Assembly (NCBI GenBank): GCA_037127255.1
Contig: JBANSL010000013.1
Location: 17,256,688 to 17,320,687 of the forward strand
Source of the DNA: Persicaria tinctoria
Lineage: Eukaryota; Streptophyta; Magnoliopsida; Caryophyllales; Polygonaceae
Reading direction: 5' to 3'
Length of the DNA: 64,000 bases
Part shown: positions 27,940 through 39,076 of the stretch, one piece after another
How the letters are laid out: each line of letters begins with the position of its first letter
Numbering within the stretch: the first letter of the stretch is position 1
Translations under genes and position numbers: made by a program
The notes under the pieces: model-generated
Database searches by the model: none
Told to the model about the DNA's origin: nothing
The model's input: the letters and a program-made list of their open reading frames with translations, nothing else

Positions 27940-28750
27940 CAGGGACGGAGCCAGAAACTTATCGAAGGAGGGGCGTAATTTTGTACAAATTGTTCAGTTT
28001 ATTTTCGATATATTTTTTCTAACTTTAGCGCATCAAAACTATGATATTTCAATTATGTTTTAGTTCAAAGCAATGTTTTTTTAGTTTAAAAAAATGATAT
28101 TTTTGCTCGAACTACAGTGTTTTAGTTCAAAATGATAATATTTTAGTTCAACATTGTGTCATTAATTGTTGTATATATTTTCTTGAATTTGGTAAATAAA
28201 GAGCGATCATCCGGGGTTCGGACCGGGGACCTATGAGTACTACCCACAAGTCCTTTCCGATTGAGTCATTCTAGAATGGTTGTTGTATATATTTTCTCTT
28301 TCAACGAATAAAACGATGTAGTTTTAGTCTCTAACAACATTACTTTTCTCTAAAAAGACACTATTTGAAACCTTATGATTCAATATGTAATTTGTTGTTC
28401 TCTTATCATACAATAGCATGTAACAAGATATAAAAATTTTAAACTTGCATAACTTCTTATCTGATGGTTGAATTTAGTAATATAACCTCTTGTTTCGATG
28501 CTCTTGGGCTGAATTATATTATTAAAATATCAAGTTAAGTAAAATATAAAGCATTGTGGTTTATTAAAAGACATTTCAAATAATTAATCTGTGCTGAATT
28601 TTCAAACGTTCATAACTTTTTACTCGGTTATCGGATTAAGGCTTATAGTATATCAAAACGAAGCTATAGACAAGTAGAACAAGTATAGGTAACTCGTCGG
28701 ATGAAAGGAGGGGCGTATGCTCCCCTTGCCCCTCCCTAGCTCCGCCTATG
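27940..28750 (+). mobile_element. hAT-like non-autonomous element, 8-bp TSD
   Basis: Inverted ends CAGGGACGGAGCCAG and CTAGCTCCGCCTATG, with exact flanking duplications AGTCGTCA at 27932-27939 and 28751-28758. It is 811 bp long, without a transposase. A SINE lies inside it at 28184-28279. The sequence near its right end (AACGTTCATAACTTTTTACT...CGGATTAAGGC) is the reverse complement of sequence near the left end of the element at 33961, so the two are family members in opposite orientation. Confidence 0.85.
28184..28279 (-). mobile_element. short tRNA-derived SINE, copy 1
   Basis: 96 bp flanked by the 18-bp duplication TTGTTGTATATATTTTCT (28166-28183 and 28280-28297). On the minus strand it has an A-box-like CAATCGGAAAGG and a B-box-like GGTCCGAACCCC, and it ends TTTACCAAATTCA without poly-A. 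It belongs with the copies at 50061 and 54603. Confidence 0.85.
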
Positions 28751-28758
28751 AGTCGTCA

Positions 28759-28800
28759 GGCAGTCCCCTTTCACCTCAAGACGAGGATACAAATATACAC
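28759..28800 (-). pseudogene. upstream remainder of the split LINE
   Basis: On the minus strand this short piece supplies GDCL, which reads in frame into TTINVVKGV once the hAT element and one copy of its target duplication are removed. The 5' truncation point is not clear. Confidence 0.5.
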
Positions 28801-29040
28801 ATTTGTATCGGGTGTGTTAAAATACACGTCACTTTTTGATATTTTATTACAGGAAATGTATATTTTGTACTCTCCTCAACTACATTGCACTCCCCTCCCT
28901 TGTCCTCCTCCTCCTCCTCAACATCGCCACCCCAGCCTTCACGAGTGCACGACATCGCTAATCATCGGACTTCGTATATCAATCGATCGATCTCTCAAAA
29001 ACAATATGCCCAAATTAATTGGTAATATGTAGTAGTTGAA
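28801..29040. other. intergenic, no gene seen
   Basis: It contains a short CTCCTCCTCCTCCTC run near 28905 and nothing else recognisable. Confidence 0.4.
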
Positions 29041-30520
29041 TTTTTTTTTTTTATTAGGTAAAAATTCGAGCTCAGACAAGCCTGAAGCTCGAGAGGCCGA
29101 CGAATTGGCAGACGGACTAACCGTCAACATATAACCATAAGCAACACAAATCAACAAGGAAGAAAGAAAAACCCCAACAACCCATAAAAGACGTCGGTCA
29201 GTGGAGGAGTCGATGAAGATCCAAGACAAGCCACGAATGCCGAGAACACGGGCGAGTGCGACGACTCACACGGCGTCTCGACGCCGAGAAGGCGGAGAAC
29301 AGTAACCCACCACCGGAAAGGGCGAATCCTGGGGATGTGCGGACCACCGACGTTGCCCCCACCTAGATGAGGGATCTTCGAAGACCACGAACACAGTCAC
29401 GATCCTCTCGATCATACAGGACGCCCAATACTGCAACCCAACTCGAAACTAAACGCAACCACACCAAGGCAGCGACTCGAAGCCAAACGACGAAGTAGAA
29501 TACGGGCCAAAACAAGGAAGATCAATCCTCCGACGAAAATTTGTGAGCATAAATCCCGGGACTAGTATAAAGTCCGGGGATAATTATTATTATTAATTAA
29601 TATTAATATTTTTCAAGCCCTTTCGGGATTTTAGTCAAACCATTTCGGAATTGGTTCAAAGTAAAAATCTCAAAGTGAAAATCTATATATAAATATATAT
29701 ATATAAATTAGCACGATAAGATCTTTAAAAAAAAATTACGTTCCAATTTATTTATTGTGTTGCTTGGGCCCAAAACCACAAATAGGGTCACCGTAGGGCC
29801 CAAGGGAGGAAACAAAAGGCAGCATCGGAGACACCAAGTTCACTAGACACCGACCATGGCTTCCAAGGCGGCGAAAAGGGTTGGGGATAGCCGGAGATGC
29901 GAGACGGAGGCGGGGACCCAGCCGTCAGTCGGCACACCGGAAGAAGTTCCGCCAGCGCCGAACAAACTAGGCGAAGGAAAACACGCCCCGTCGGCCACAT
30001 ATGACGGCCTATGGCAAACGAGAGTCCACCGCACACCCGGCCATGGTAGCAGAAGAAAGCGAGGATGAGGGCTAATGAATCCGAACCACCGGGGCCGGTG
30101 GCGAGACTAGCGAGGAGGCGAACCGGGAAGAACAATCACCCGGAAACAGTATATGGAAGCCATGACGGGCCGAATAAAAACCATCCGACCAAACCTCCAA
30201 AGGGAAGAAAGAGGGATGGAGATGCTCGAATCGTGCCGATCGAGTTCAGATCTGGGAAGAGTAGACACAGATCTATAAAAGCCCCAAATCAATTTTGGGT
30301 TTTGATCAAAACCAAAACAGATTAACGAGGATATGGATATAGTAAACACTAAACATGATGTGCAACCGGTGAAACACCGGAGTTTTGAGATGGCGGAGCC
30401 ACCAGAGTGTGAATCGGCCGGAGCCGGGGTGAGGACGGCTAGAGCCGTGGTTGGGTCTCTCCCTCTCTCTAGATTCTAGAGAGGAGAGAGTATGGGAAGA
30501 GTAGACACAGATAAATATTA
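29041..30520 (-). mobile_element. retroposon-family sequence with poly-A on the minus strand
   Basis: A T run at about 29041-29053 is followed by TAAAAATTCGAGCTCAGAC, CTCGAGAGGCCGACGA and GACGGACTAACCGTCAACAT, the same tail layout as the other retroposons. At 29612 it contains CCCTTTCGGGATTTTAG, as at 3.8 kb. No target duplication was found, so the far end is uncertain. TGGGAAGAGTAGACACAGAT is repeated near 30256 and 30494. No protein is recognised. Confidence 0.4.
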
Positions 30521-30723
30521 ACCGCCATTGATTTTGACGTTTAGTAAGAATCGAGTAGTATTCCATGTTTGATCAACCACTCATCAACATTATACAGTTG
30601 GAGGAAGAAGGGAGAATATGGGGTTTGGGATAAGTGTTAATAAATTGGTTTAATTATATTAATTACTTATTACGGTTTCAATCTCACCTAGAAACGGACG
30701 AGGAAGTAAAGCATGGGCTTCAA

Positions 30724-30831
30724 ATGGGGGATTCAAATGCTTGTTATGATGATACTGGGATCAACGCTTTGTGGGCTTTGTATTTAAATCGCTACCTCCC
30801 ACACAAGCTCTCAGATTGGGAGTCATTCTAG
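30724..30831 (+). promoter_or_regulatory. candidate uORF duplicating the ARF start
   Basis: ATGGGGGATTCAAATGCTTG opens a 35-codon frame ending TAG, 24 bp before the ARF start codon. Its first residues [13 protein letters not shown] are almost the same as the ARF N-terminus [12 protein letters not shown] at 30856. It looks like a tandem duplication of the start region. If transcribed it would be an upstream ORF. Confidence 0.45.
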
Positions 30832-30855
30832 AGCTTTTTTTTTAGAGTAACCAAA

Positions 30856-33149
30856 ATGGGGGACTCAAATGCTTGTTATGATACTGGGATCACAGATTCA
30901 GGTCAGTTGCTTCTTATTTTGGCATCAAAGAATCAACCTTTCTTTGATTTTTTCTTTTTGCTTCTGGAGAAAACATTGAAATTGTTCCAATTGTTGTGAA
31001 GAGCGTGATGAACAGCTGTATATGGAGCTGTGGAAGGCGTGTGCTGGGCCGCTGGTTGAGATCCCTCAAAAAGGGGAGAGAGTCTACTATTTCCCACAAG
31101 GCCACATGGAGCAAGTAAAATTCCCCAAACATTTGATCTGTTTCCAATTTTGGGTTTGTCAAATTCCCCAAACATTTGAACATTTTTTGTTTTAGTTGGA
31201 GGCATCAACGAATCAAGAGTTGAACCAGACGATTCCACTGTTCAATCTTCCTCCTAAGATCCTCTGTCGTGTTGCCCACATTGAACTCAAGGTGAATTAG
31301 CAATTTCCCTTCTAGGGTTTTTAATGTTCATCTTCTCCAGTGTTGCTGAATGTTGAAATCATGGTCTAATTTTGGGTGGAAATTTGTGGTTTTATTGTAG
31401 ACTGAGAAAGAAACAGATGAAGTATATGCTCAAATTAGTCTTTTTCCGGAACAAGATGTAAGAAATCGACAGTGATGTTTCCATTTCCTAGTTTGACATA
31501 AACCAGTGTTTCATAATTGCTTTGCTTTCTTCCTCTTTTTGGTAACCATGTTGGAATTTTGTCCAGCAATCGGAGCCTACTAAGCCTGATCCGCCCCCAC
31601 CTGAGCCTCCCAGGCTGGTTGTGCACTCGTTCTGTAAAGTCCTAACCGCCTCAGATACGAGCACCCATGGAGGTTTCTCTGTGCTCCGGAAACACGCCAC
31701 TGAGTGTCTTCCTGCTCTGGTATCTATGTGATCTAAGTGTTGTTGCATTGTGTTTTGTAGTTTGAATGAGATATTGCTTTTATTTGGTTGCTAATTGGAA
31801 GATCTTAATGGCCTAACTCTTTTCTTTTAGGATATGAGCCAGCAAACCCCAACTCAGGAGCTGGCCGCGAAGGATCTTCATGGTTATACATGGCGATTTA
31901 AGCATATCTATAGGGGTATTGATCTCTTGCTCTTTACTGCATATATTGCAGTTCTTTGGTTTGATTTAGGCCTATTTGTTTCTTGTGAATCATGGTGAAA
32001 TTCTGATTTTGTTTTTCTATGTTGAACAGGCCAGCCGAGGAGGCATTTACTAACCACCGGATGGAGCAACTTTGTCACATCTAAGAGATTGGTTGCTGGA
32101 GATTCATTTGTATTCCTCAGGCGTGTTTATCTTACTCTAATATTATCATCTTTCTTTTCAGTTTGAAGCTAATTAGTAGTGTTTGTGCAGAGAGGACGAG
32201 GGAGAGCTTAGAGTTGGCATTAGACGAGTGGCTCACCATCAGAGCTGTATGCCTCCGTCTGTGATCTCTAGCCAGAGCATGCACTTGGGAGTGCTGGCCA
32301 CTGCTTCCCATGCCGTCTCAGCTCGTACCCTCTTTGTGGTTCACTACAAGCCTAGGTATTATTGATCAACTTACTGTGTCAGTTGCTGCAATTGCTGATT
32401 GATTTTCAGTTCTCTCTCATAACCTGGCAGGACAAGTCAATTCATTATAGGTTTGAACAGATATCTCGAGTCTGTTAAGAACAGTTTTGATGTTGGCATC
32501 CGATTCAAGATGAGGTCTGAGGGAGAGGACACACCAAAAAGAAAGTTCACTGGTACAATTGTTGGTGTTCAAGATTTTTCTCCTGAGTGGAAAAATTCGT
32601 CATGGCGATCACTAAAGGTGTGAACCTCTTTCAGTGCAATGTACTTAATTTCAGTGAACTCAAGCCTAAGGTTCATGGACTGCTTTTCCTTTGCAGGTGC
32701 AATGGGATGAACCAGCCTCTGTAGTGAGACCGGATGAAGTTTCTCCTTGGGAGATAGAGCCCTTTACAGCTACTTCTAGCCCTTCGAATCCACCTGAGCC
32801 TGTATCCGCAAAGAACAAACGATCTAGGCCATCCACTGGTGTCCCAATTCATGGTTTGAGGATCTCTATCTGTGACTACTTTTTATTTTGTGTGTTTCAC
32901 TTCCTGATTCGATTTGGCCTATTCTCTGCCAAGGAAGTTGCTGGAGCTTCTGAAAACGGGAAGAAACATGAAGCTGTTTCGAGCTGCCGCTTGTTTGGTG
33001 TTGACCTAATGAAACAGGTGAATGAATGTGCTGTGGAAAAGGAAATTGGGGCGTTGAAGGAAGAACAGGGTGATAGTCCACAGTCACTGATAGACACACA
33101 ACAGAAGTCTGACATGCCAAAGGTTTCCGAAGAGAAGCAGCAAGGATAA
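30856..33149 (+). CDS. auxin response factor (ARF9/ARF18-like), lacking PB1
   Basis: Ten exons in phase give 481 residues: 30856-30901, 31002-31114, 31196-31291, 31401-31457, 31567-31719, 31831-31915, 32030-32120, 32191-32355, 32431-32617, 32697-33149. The N-terminus holds [20 protein letters not shown]. The B3 DNA-binding domain is at about 122-225 ([38 protein letters not shown]). The Auxin_resp domain is at about 275-345 ([20 protein letters not shown]). The middle region contains CRLFGVDL, normally followed by the linker to the PB1 dimerisation domain. Here a TAA arrives after EEKQQG and no PB1 exons follow. Intron 7 has a GC donor, and the first donor is GTCAGT. The last exon could contain a further intron starting near 32852. 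ARFs bind auxin response elements; a PB1-less form would not be controlled by Aux/IAA in the usual way. Confidence 0.88.
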
Positions 33150-33485
33150 CAACACGCAGGGTTAAGGCTCCTCTTCTGGAAGTCGGATCAAGGTACCGAG
33201 ACAACCTTGGTTTCTATGACTCACCCTGAGCCATTAGCTTCGAGTAGAGTAGATTAGCTAATTCTAGGACCGGTTCACACTCATACAGATCTTGAGGCCT
33301 GCGTACCTCATTTTGCTAATGATCTGCCGATTGATTGAGTCTTACACTCTCACTCTATCCCATGGGTCCCTTTTGTAAATATTTTTGAATTTTCCAAAAA
33401 AATCAAAAGTTATTACGGGATTAGCCAAAATATGAAACTCAAGCCAGGGCTAAGTCGCTGTTCATAACCGCGACTTATCTATTTT

Positions 33486-33826
33486 GTTTGTGACAACACA
33501 TCCGCCTCGTGAGCGCATCTTGGATGGTCTGTTACAACTTGTTGATGTCTCTACTAAGGAGCAATTGGCCGATATCTTGACTAAAATCTTACCCTCTCCA
33601 CACAACATGCTTATATTCTGTCCAAACTAGGCATGTAATTCCAAGCTTGTGGGGGGTGGGGTGTTGGACCCGGTTTATGAGTATTAGCCTTAGATGGGCT
33701 TAGCGTTGTATTTTGGCTATAAATAAGACATCTAGTTGCAAGTTGAAACTACTTTCATTAGTTCAGTTGGAATAATAACAAACTGATAGTCTCCTTCATT
33801 CTCTCTGTATTTTGAGAACTCCATCA
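33486..33826 (+). mobile_element. 3' remnant of a second Copia element with LTR
   Basis: The frame RERILDGLLQLVDVSTKEQL, then ADILTKILPSP, is the end of a Copia RNase H. A purine tract TTGTGGGGGGTGGGG follows, then an LTR starting TGTTGGACCCGG at 33662 with CTATAAATAAG and ending CCATCA at 33826. Everything upstream in the element is missing. It is unrelated to the LTRs at 16507. It sits about 340 bp beyond the ARF stop, where PB1 exons would be expected. Confidence 0.8.
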
Positions 33827-33960
33827 ATGTAGGTTTGGCACGTTTATTCCAGCTGATAACAGGGTCCACTCGATCGAGAATTTTTTATATATCGCAATGG
33901 ACGGAAGAAAAAGACAAACTGGAACAGGTCCTCTTGAACGAAGAAGGAGACAATTACGGA

Positions 33961-34819
33961 CAGGGGCTGAGCTGAGGGGGGCCTAGGGGGTCACGTGTCT
34001 CCTCTCTCATTTGACGAACTATTTAGGTGTATTTTCCTCGTCGATAGCTTCGTTTTGATACATAATACGCCTTAATCCGACATCTGAGTAAAAATTTATG
34101 AATGTTTAAAAATTGAAGGTATATTAATCACTTTAATTTTATTTCAATAGACTACAATGTTTTTATATTTTACTTAAATTAACATTCACATACTATAATT
34201 CATCTCAAGAGATCGAAATGAGAGATTATACTAATCATTTCAATATTTAGATAAGAAGTTATCAGAGCAACAAGTTATCGTACTCGACTTGTTTAGTAAA
34301 TGAACGAGCTTGAACTGATTTTTTTTCTTCCAAGTATTATGCAACTTTACTTGCTCATGACATAGTAGCTTAAAAGAAAATTTGTAAATTTCACAAAATT
34401 CGTGCTATTTGAGTTTTAATCGAGTCAAGGTGAGCTTTGAATCGAGCATAAACATGTGCTCATAATTAACTCATTTTGTAAATGATGGCCGAGCAACTCT
34501 TATTGAGGAAAACTCGAGCCAAGCTCTAGTTGCTTGGCTCATATAACAATCATAATCTTAACTTAATGTTTATTATATGGCGTTTCCTATACTTATTAGT
34601 TCATTTTTTTCCTGGATATTTCATTCATATATTTATATTTCATTTTTTTAAGTGCGAAAAAAATGATAGTGTTTTATCATAAATCGATGATATTTTATCT
34701 TAAAATAACATTATTTATTATAGTATTATATATATAATTCTTTATGTCAATTTAATTCCAAACTATGTCGTACATTTGTAATTGTGCCCCCCTCCGAAAA
34801 TTTTCTAGCTCTGCCACTT
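33961..34819 (-). mobile_element. hAT-like relic, reverse-orientation relative of 27940-28750
   Basis: It starts CAGGGGCTGAGCTGAG and ends CTAGCTCTGCCACTT. The flanks ATTACGGA and ATTACAAA are a probable decayed 8-bp duplication. The block near 34040-34110 (GATAGCTTCGTTTTGATA, CGCCTTAATCCGA) is the reverse complement of sequence near 28620-28680. It also holds an insertion-like block around 34290-34560 (GAACGAGCTTGAAC, GAGCATAAACATGTGCTCAT) resembling the repeat in the TBL intron at 42.6-42.95 kb. Confidence 0.6.
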
Positions 34820-35727
34820 ATTACAAATGTAGGGTTTTTTTCCACAATACAACATGCGCTCACGCACATCAGTTGCGACTGTGCGAGTTCTAGATTAGTT
34901 TTCAATTTTTTTTAAAAACTCACGGTACACGTGGCAACATCTTATCCCTCCATTTTATTTTGATCAATGGCTCATATTTGCGTACAAGATACGTCCTAAT
35001 AGGTGAGTACAAATTATATATACTATATATATAATTTAGATAAATTATGATGATATATTCTAAAAATTATATTATATTTTAGAAATCCCACGTGTTACGC
35101 ACAAGTACTAAAACAGAGACATGAAAATCCTATGTGGCGGGCTTTAGTTGAATTCGCCTACGTGTCGATCTCTTGTGCTATCTGGTTCGGGTTTTTTTTT
35201 TATACGTCGATTAATGAGTATCCAATAAATTTAAGTCACATCAATTAATGATTTTCTTTTAACCACATATCATCTGATGTGTCCACCTTAATTGATAATT
35301 ACAATTAAACAATTTTAATAAAAAAAATTTAAAATATAGTCATATCTTGATTAATATTTACCTAAAAGATTTATATCAACATTCTTAGCCTATAACGTTA
35401 TTAATATATCAAATTGATAAAATTTCATATCTAATTTCAAACTTATTATTATTATTTTTATTATTTTCAAAGTTATTAATATGATGAAGTTTAACTATAT
35501 TTATACTAAATCATATCTAATAAAAATATAAATAATACACGCGAGAAATTTGTTATCTTGTTCATGTTATCAGTTCTAAAATTTCAAAGTGTATGCTTTA
35601 AAAACAATATCAAAAAAAAATTACAATCTCATATTTAGTAGTGATAACTATAATAAAAAAAATATAATAAAATAATTTATATAATTTATTAATTAAGAAC
35701 TCACGAAACACGCAGGTAATAAAACTA
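34820..35727. other. AT-rich intergenic DNA, no gene seen
   Basis: A possible decayed Helitron-type end (CACGTGTTACGCAC followed by TACTAA) lies near 35090. Nothing else is recognised. The last 8 bases, TAAAACTA, form the left target duplication of the next element. Confidence 0.4.
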
Positions 35728-36045
35728 TGAAGAAATTTGGCTAAATGTCTATTTTGTCAACCCTTTTGCAAAATATCCACTTAAAATCAGTTTTTGCTAA
35801 ATGTGCTAAATTTTTTTGAAACCCCCATAATGCTGCCCCTAGCTTATGTAATTCAAATCCTAACCTCTTAATCTGGGAAAAAATGAATGCCTCCTCCATG
35901 GATCTCCTTCAATCTCGAAGCCTCCGTCTCGAGTAGTACTCTCGCTGAAAATCTCGAGACGATCCCTCCTGCTCCATGGTTCTGATTTGCTAAATGTCCT
36001 AAAAATCTCGATTCTCCGTCGCGACCTCCCTACAGCCGAGCAACC

Positions 36046-36348
36046 ATGGCAGTTCTGATTTCGAAACTGTCACCGCCCATCTCGAAGCCTCCCTGCTCCT
36101 CGGCGATTCTGATTTCGAAAGATGCCTCTCAATTTCGTCGAGATGTTGGTCGATTTGAGAAGCGGCTGGTCTTTCTGGCTGGTTTATGTCGTGGATTGGA
36201 ATTTCGAGCCGAATTTCTCAAAGTGCAGGCGATAATGTCGAAAATGGCCAGAAGGCGTTCTTCGATGCGTTTGCGGCGGCGATGCAGAAGCTCAGCGTGC
36301 TCGGAGTCAAGGCTGGGAGGCCTGGATGACGAATTCCATTCGATTTGA
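36046..36348 (+). other. open frame in TIR element, possible captured gene fragment
   Basis: An ATG-initiated frame of 100 codons in locally GC-rich DNA. In another frame the same DNA reads FFDAFAAAMQKLSVLGVKAG, which looks more protein-like than the long frame. I recognise no family. It may be exon sequence picked up by the surrounding TIR element. Confidence 0.25.
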
Positions 36349-37202
36349 CTCCGATCTCGCTCATATCCTGGTATTTATTAGGTTTTTTATCCTTAAATTT
36401 GTTGTTGTTTCAATTTCGATTCAACTTCGATAGTGTCTCTGAGAGGCGTTTCTTGATGCTGAGGATTTCCTTAACAGAGTTGAGACTCACAAGATGGATA
36501 CGTGCATAGATTAAATTTGGATTACAATGATTAAACTTGTTGATTACAGTGTATTACAATTACGTATTTTTTCTGTTTCTGCAGCTAATAGTTGAGGCTA
36601 CTCTTTCTGTTTATGCTCATTCATACTCTTTGGTGTTGCTGTCATAAAGGCACTGTTGCTGCTGCTCGTTTTTGTTATTTGGAGATGATGATGTTCGTTA
36701 TTGCTGGTGGCGTTTTGTAGGAGCTGTTGATAATCGTTGTTGATGCAATGGTTTTGGTCTGTTTTTGCATTAGCTGCTGTCGTTCCATGTGCTGTTGCTA
36801 TTGGAGGGCATGTTTGCTTGCTTGAGGCTTGATGTCGCTCCCTGATGTTTGCTGCCGGTGATTGCTGTCATTAGACGTTGGTGAAGGCCTCTTCCCGGTG
36901 TTTAATGGCTTTAGGTTAGCTATAATAGAAATTCAGATGATGATTTAATTTTGATATGGGCTGGCATGGGCATACTTTTTGGGTTAATATCGGCCCATTT
37001 AGTGGAGTGTAAGGGCCTATTCCTCTGTAGGCGGGCATATTTTATAAAGCATGTATTCACTTAATTAGGCATCCATCATCATGCTCTTTAGTTAGTTTAT
37101 TTTATGTGGTTACACTTATTGTTACCAAAATAATGTTGTTCCCGCATGTGTCACCACTGACGATGTCACCATAGTGATCTCGTAAAAAAAACTCTTAAAA
37201 CA

Positions 37203-38170
37203 AAGGCGTCACCATAGTGATAAGGGCGGTGATAGTGTTGACAACAATAGGGGTGGTAGTGACAGCGATAGGAGTGGTGGTGACAGCGATAGGAGTGGTG
37301 ACAACGATAGGACGGTGACAAGGATAGAGGTATAAGGGTGGTGACAAAGATAGGGGTGGTGGTGACAATGATAGGGGTGGTGGTGACAGCTATAGAAGTG
37401 GTGGTGACAACGATAGTAGTGGTGGTGACAACGATAGGAGCGGTGACAACGATAGGGTGGTGACAGCAATAAGGGTGGTGACAACAATATGGGTGCTGGT
37501 GACAGCGATATGAGTGGTGATGACAGCAATAGGAGTGGTGTCAGCGATAAGAGTGGTGGTGACAGTGATACGAGTGGTGACAGCGATAGGGTGGTGACAA
37601 CAATAAGGGTGGTGACAGTGATAGAGGTGGCGGTGATAGTGATAGAGGTGGTGGTGACATCGATAGGAGTGTTGACAGCGATAGAGGTGGTGACCGCAAT
37701 AAGGGTGGTGACAGCGATAGAGGTGGTGACCGCAATAAGGGTGGTGACAGCGATATGGGTGGTGGTGACATCGATAGGGGTGGTGGTGACGGCGATATGG
37801 GTGGTGACAACGATAGGGGTGGTGGTGACAGTGATAGAGGTGGTGGTGACAACGATAGGGGGTGGTGACAACGATAGGGTGGTGACAACAATAGAGGTGG
37901 TGACAGCGATAGAGGTGGTGATAGCGATATGAGTGGTGGTGACAACGATAGAGCGGTGACATCGATAGAGCGGTGACATCGATAGAGGTGGTGACAGCAA
38001 TAAGGGTGTTGACCACAATATGTGTGGTGGTGATAGTGATAGAGGTGGTGGTGACAGCGATAGGAGCGGTGGTGACAGCGATAGGGCGGTGACCGCAATA
38101 AGGGTGGTGACAACGATATGGGTGGTGGTGACAGTGATAGGGGTGGTGGTGACAGCGATAGGGCGGTGAC
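37203..38170. repeat. minisatellite, 18/21-bp units
   Basis: About 970 bp of degenerate repeats of GGTGGTGACAGCGATAGG type. Units alternate between 18 bp and 21 bp depending on one or two GGT triplets. Because both lengths are multiples of three, several frames stay open, notably GGDSDRS on the plus strand and Leu/Ser/Pro- or Arg/Cys/His-rich frames on the minus strand. The borders carry GTCACCATAGTGAT and CTCGTAAAAAAAA motifs, the latter also repeated at 38175 and 38280. Confidence 0.9.
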
Positions 38171-38516
38171 ACTAATCTCGTAAAAAAAAAAATTGTCACC
38201 AAAAAAATTGTTTATCATCATACATGTGTCACCAAAGTCATTGACCGGTGTCACCACTTATAAAGGTGGTGACACTAATCTCGTAAAAAAAAAAAACTAA
38301 AACTGTCACCAAAAAAATTCGTGTCATCAAAGTTGTGTCATCAAATTCATTGACTTTGACTGGTCAATGGTCAAAATAAAAATGGGAAGGAAGGAAGGAA
38401 GGGAATTAATTAAAAATGGGAAGGAGGGGTAAAAGTGTCATATTAGGACATTTTGTAAAAGGGAATATAAAAGTGGACATTTTGCAAAATGCCTCGTTAA
38501 AAATGGACACTTAGCT

Positions 38517-39076
38517 GGATGAAGATTAATGTCGACGGAGCCGTGAAGAGTTCTGGAGCTGCTGCTGCAGGAGGTTCCATCCGTAACGAGAAGGGTGACT
38601 GGGTGGCTGGTTTCGGACACAACATAGGATTCTGTTCGGTGGTGGAGGCCGAGCTCTGGGGTATAGTGAAAGGCGTGGAGCTAGCCTAGAGCATGGGATT
38701 TACGAAGGTGATCTGTGAGACTGATTCGATGCGCGCTGTTGATCTCTTGTCAAAACCAATAAGGGATTCTCATCCGTGTGCTAGCCTGGTGAATGTTTAC
38801 CATGGCTTCCGTCGTAGGAGGTGGAACGTCCAGCTCCGGCACGTCTTCCGGGAGGCAAATGGTCTTGCGGACGGTTTAGCTAATTTTGCTTTTAATTTAC
38901 AACTTGGTTTCTCCCGGTTGAACAATTGCCCTGAATGTTTATTACTTTGTGCTAGGAAGGATGCCATAGGTGTCACCATGCTCCGATGGGTGCCTTCCTA
39001 GTCTCGCCTCTGTTTTTTGCTAAATAAAGCTCCCCCGCGGAGAGGGGCCTCGCCCTGTTTGTCTACCAAAAAAAAA
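38517..39076 (+). mobile_element. 5'-truncated LINE with RNase H, 16-bp TSD
   Basis: Exact duplications AAATGGACACTTAGCT at 38501-38516 and 39077-39092 bracket the insert. It begins inside an RNase H domain: MKINVDGAVKSSGAAAAGGS, then NEKGDWVAGFG, then VVEAELWGIVKGVELA. After an in-frame TAG (near 38687) it continues CETDSMRAVDLLS and VFREANGLADGLANFAFNL. It ends with a short 3' UTR, TTTGTCTACC and poly-A. RNase H catalytic residues D (NVDG), E (AELWG) and D (ETDS) are visible. It is inserted into the right inverted repeat of the 35728-39101 element. Confidence 0.93.

Noticed and set aside
30253..30513. Direct repeat TGGGAAGAGTAGACACAGAT as a target duplication
   Set aside because: The enclosed segment has neither poly-A nor inverted ends, so an insertion is not supported.
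37203..38170. CRISPR-like regular repeats
   Set aside because: Units are contiguous and degenerate with no unique spacers, and this is a plant genome. It is a minisatellite.
37209..38257. Three overlapping minus-strand frames of 238-270 codons and one plus frame
   Set aside because: They exist because the minisatellite units are multiples of three without stops. Composition is pure repeat, with no gene structure.
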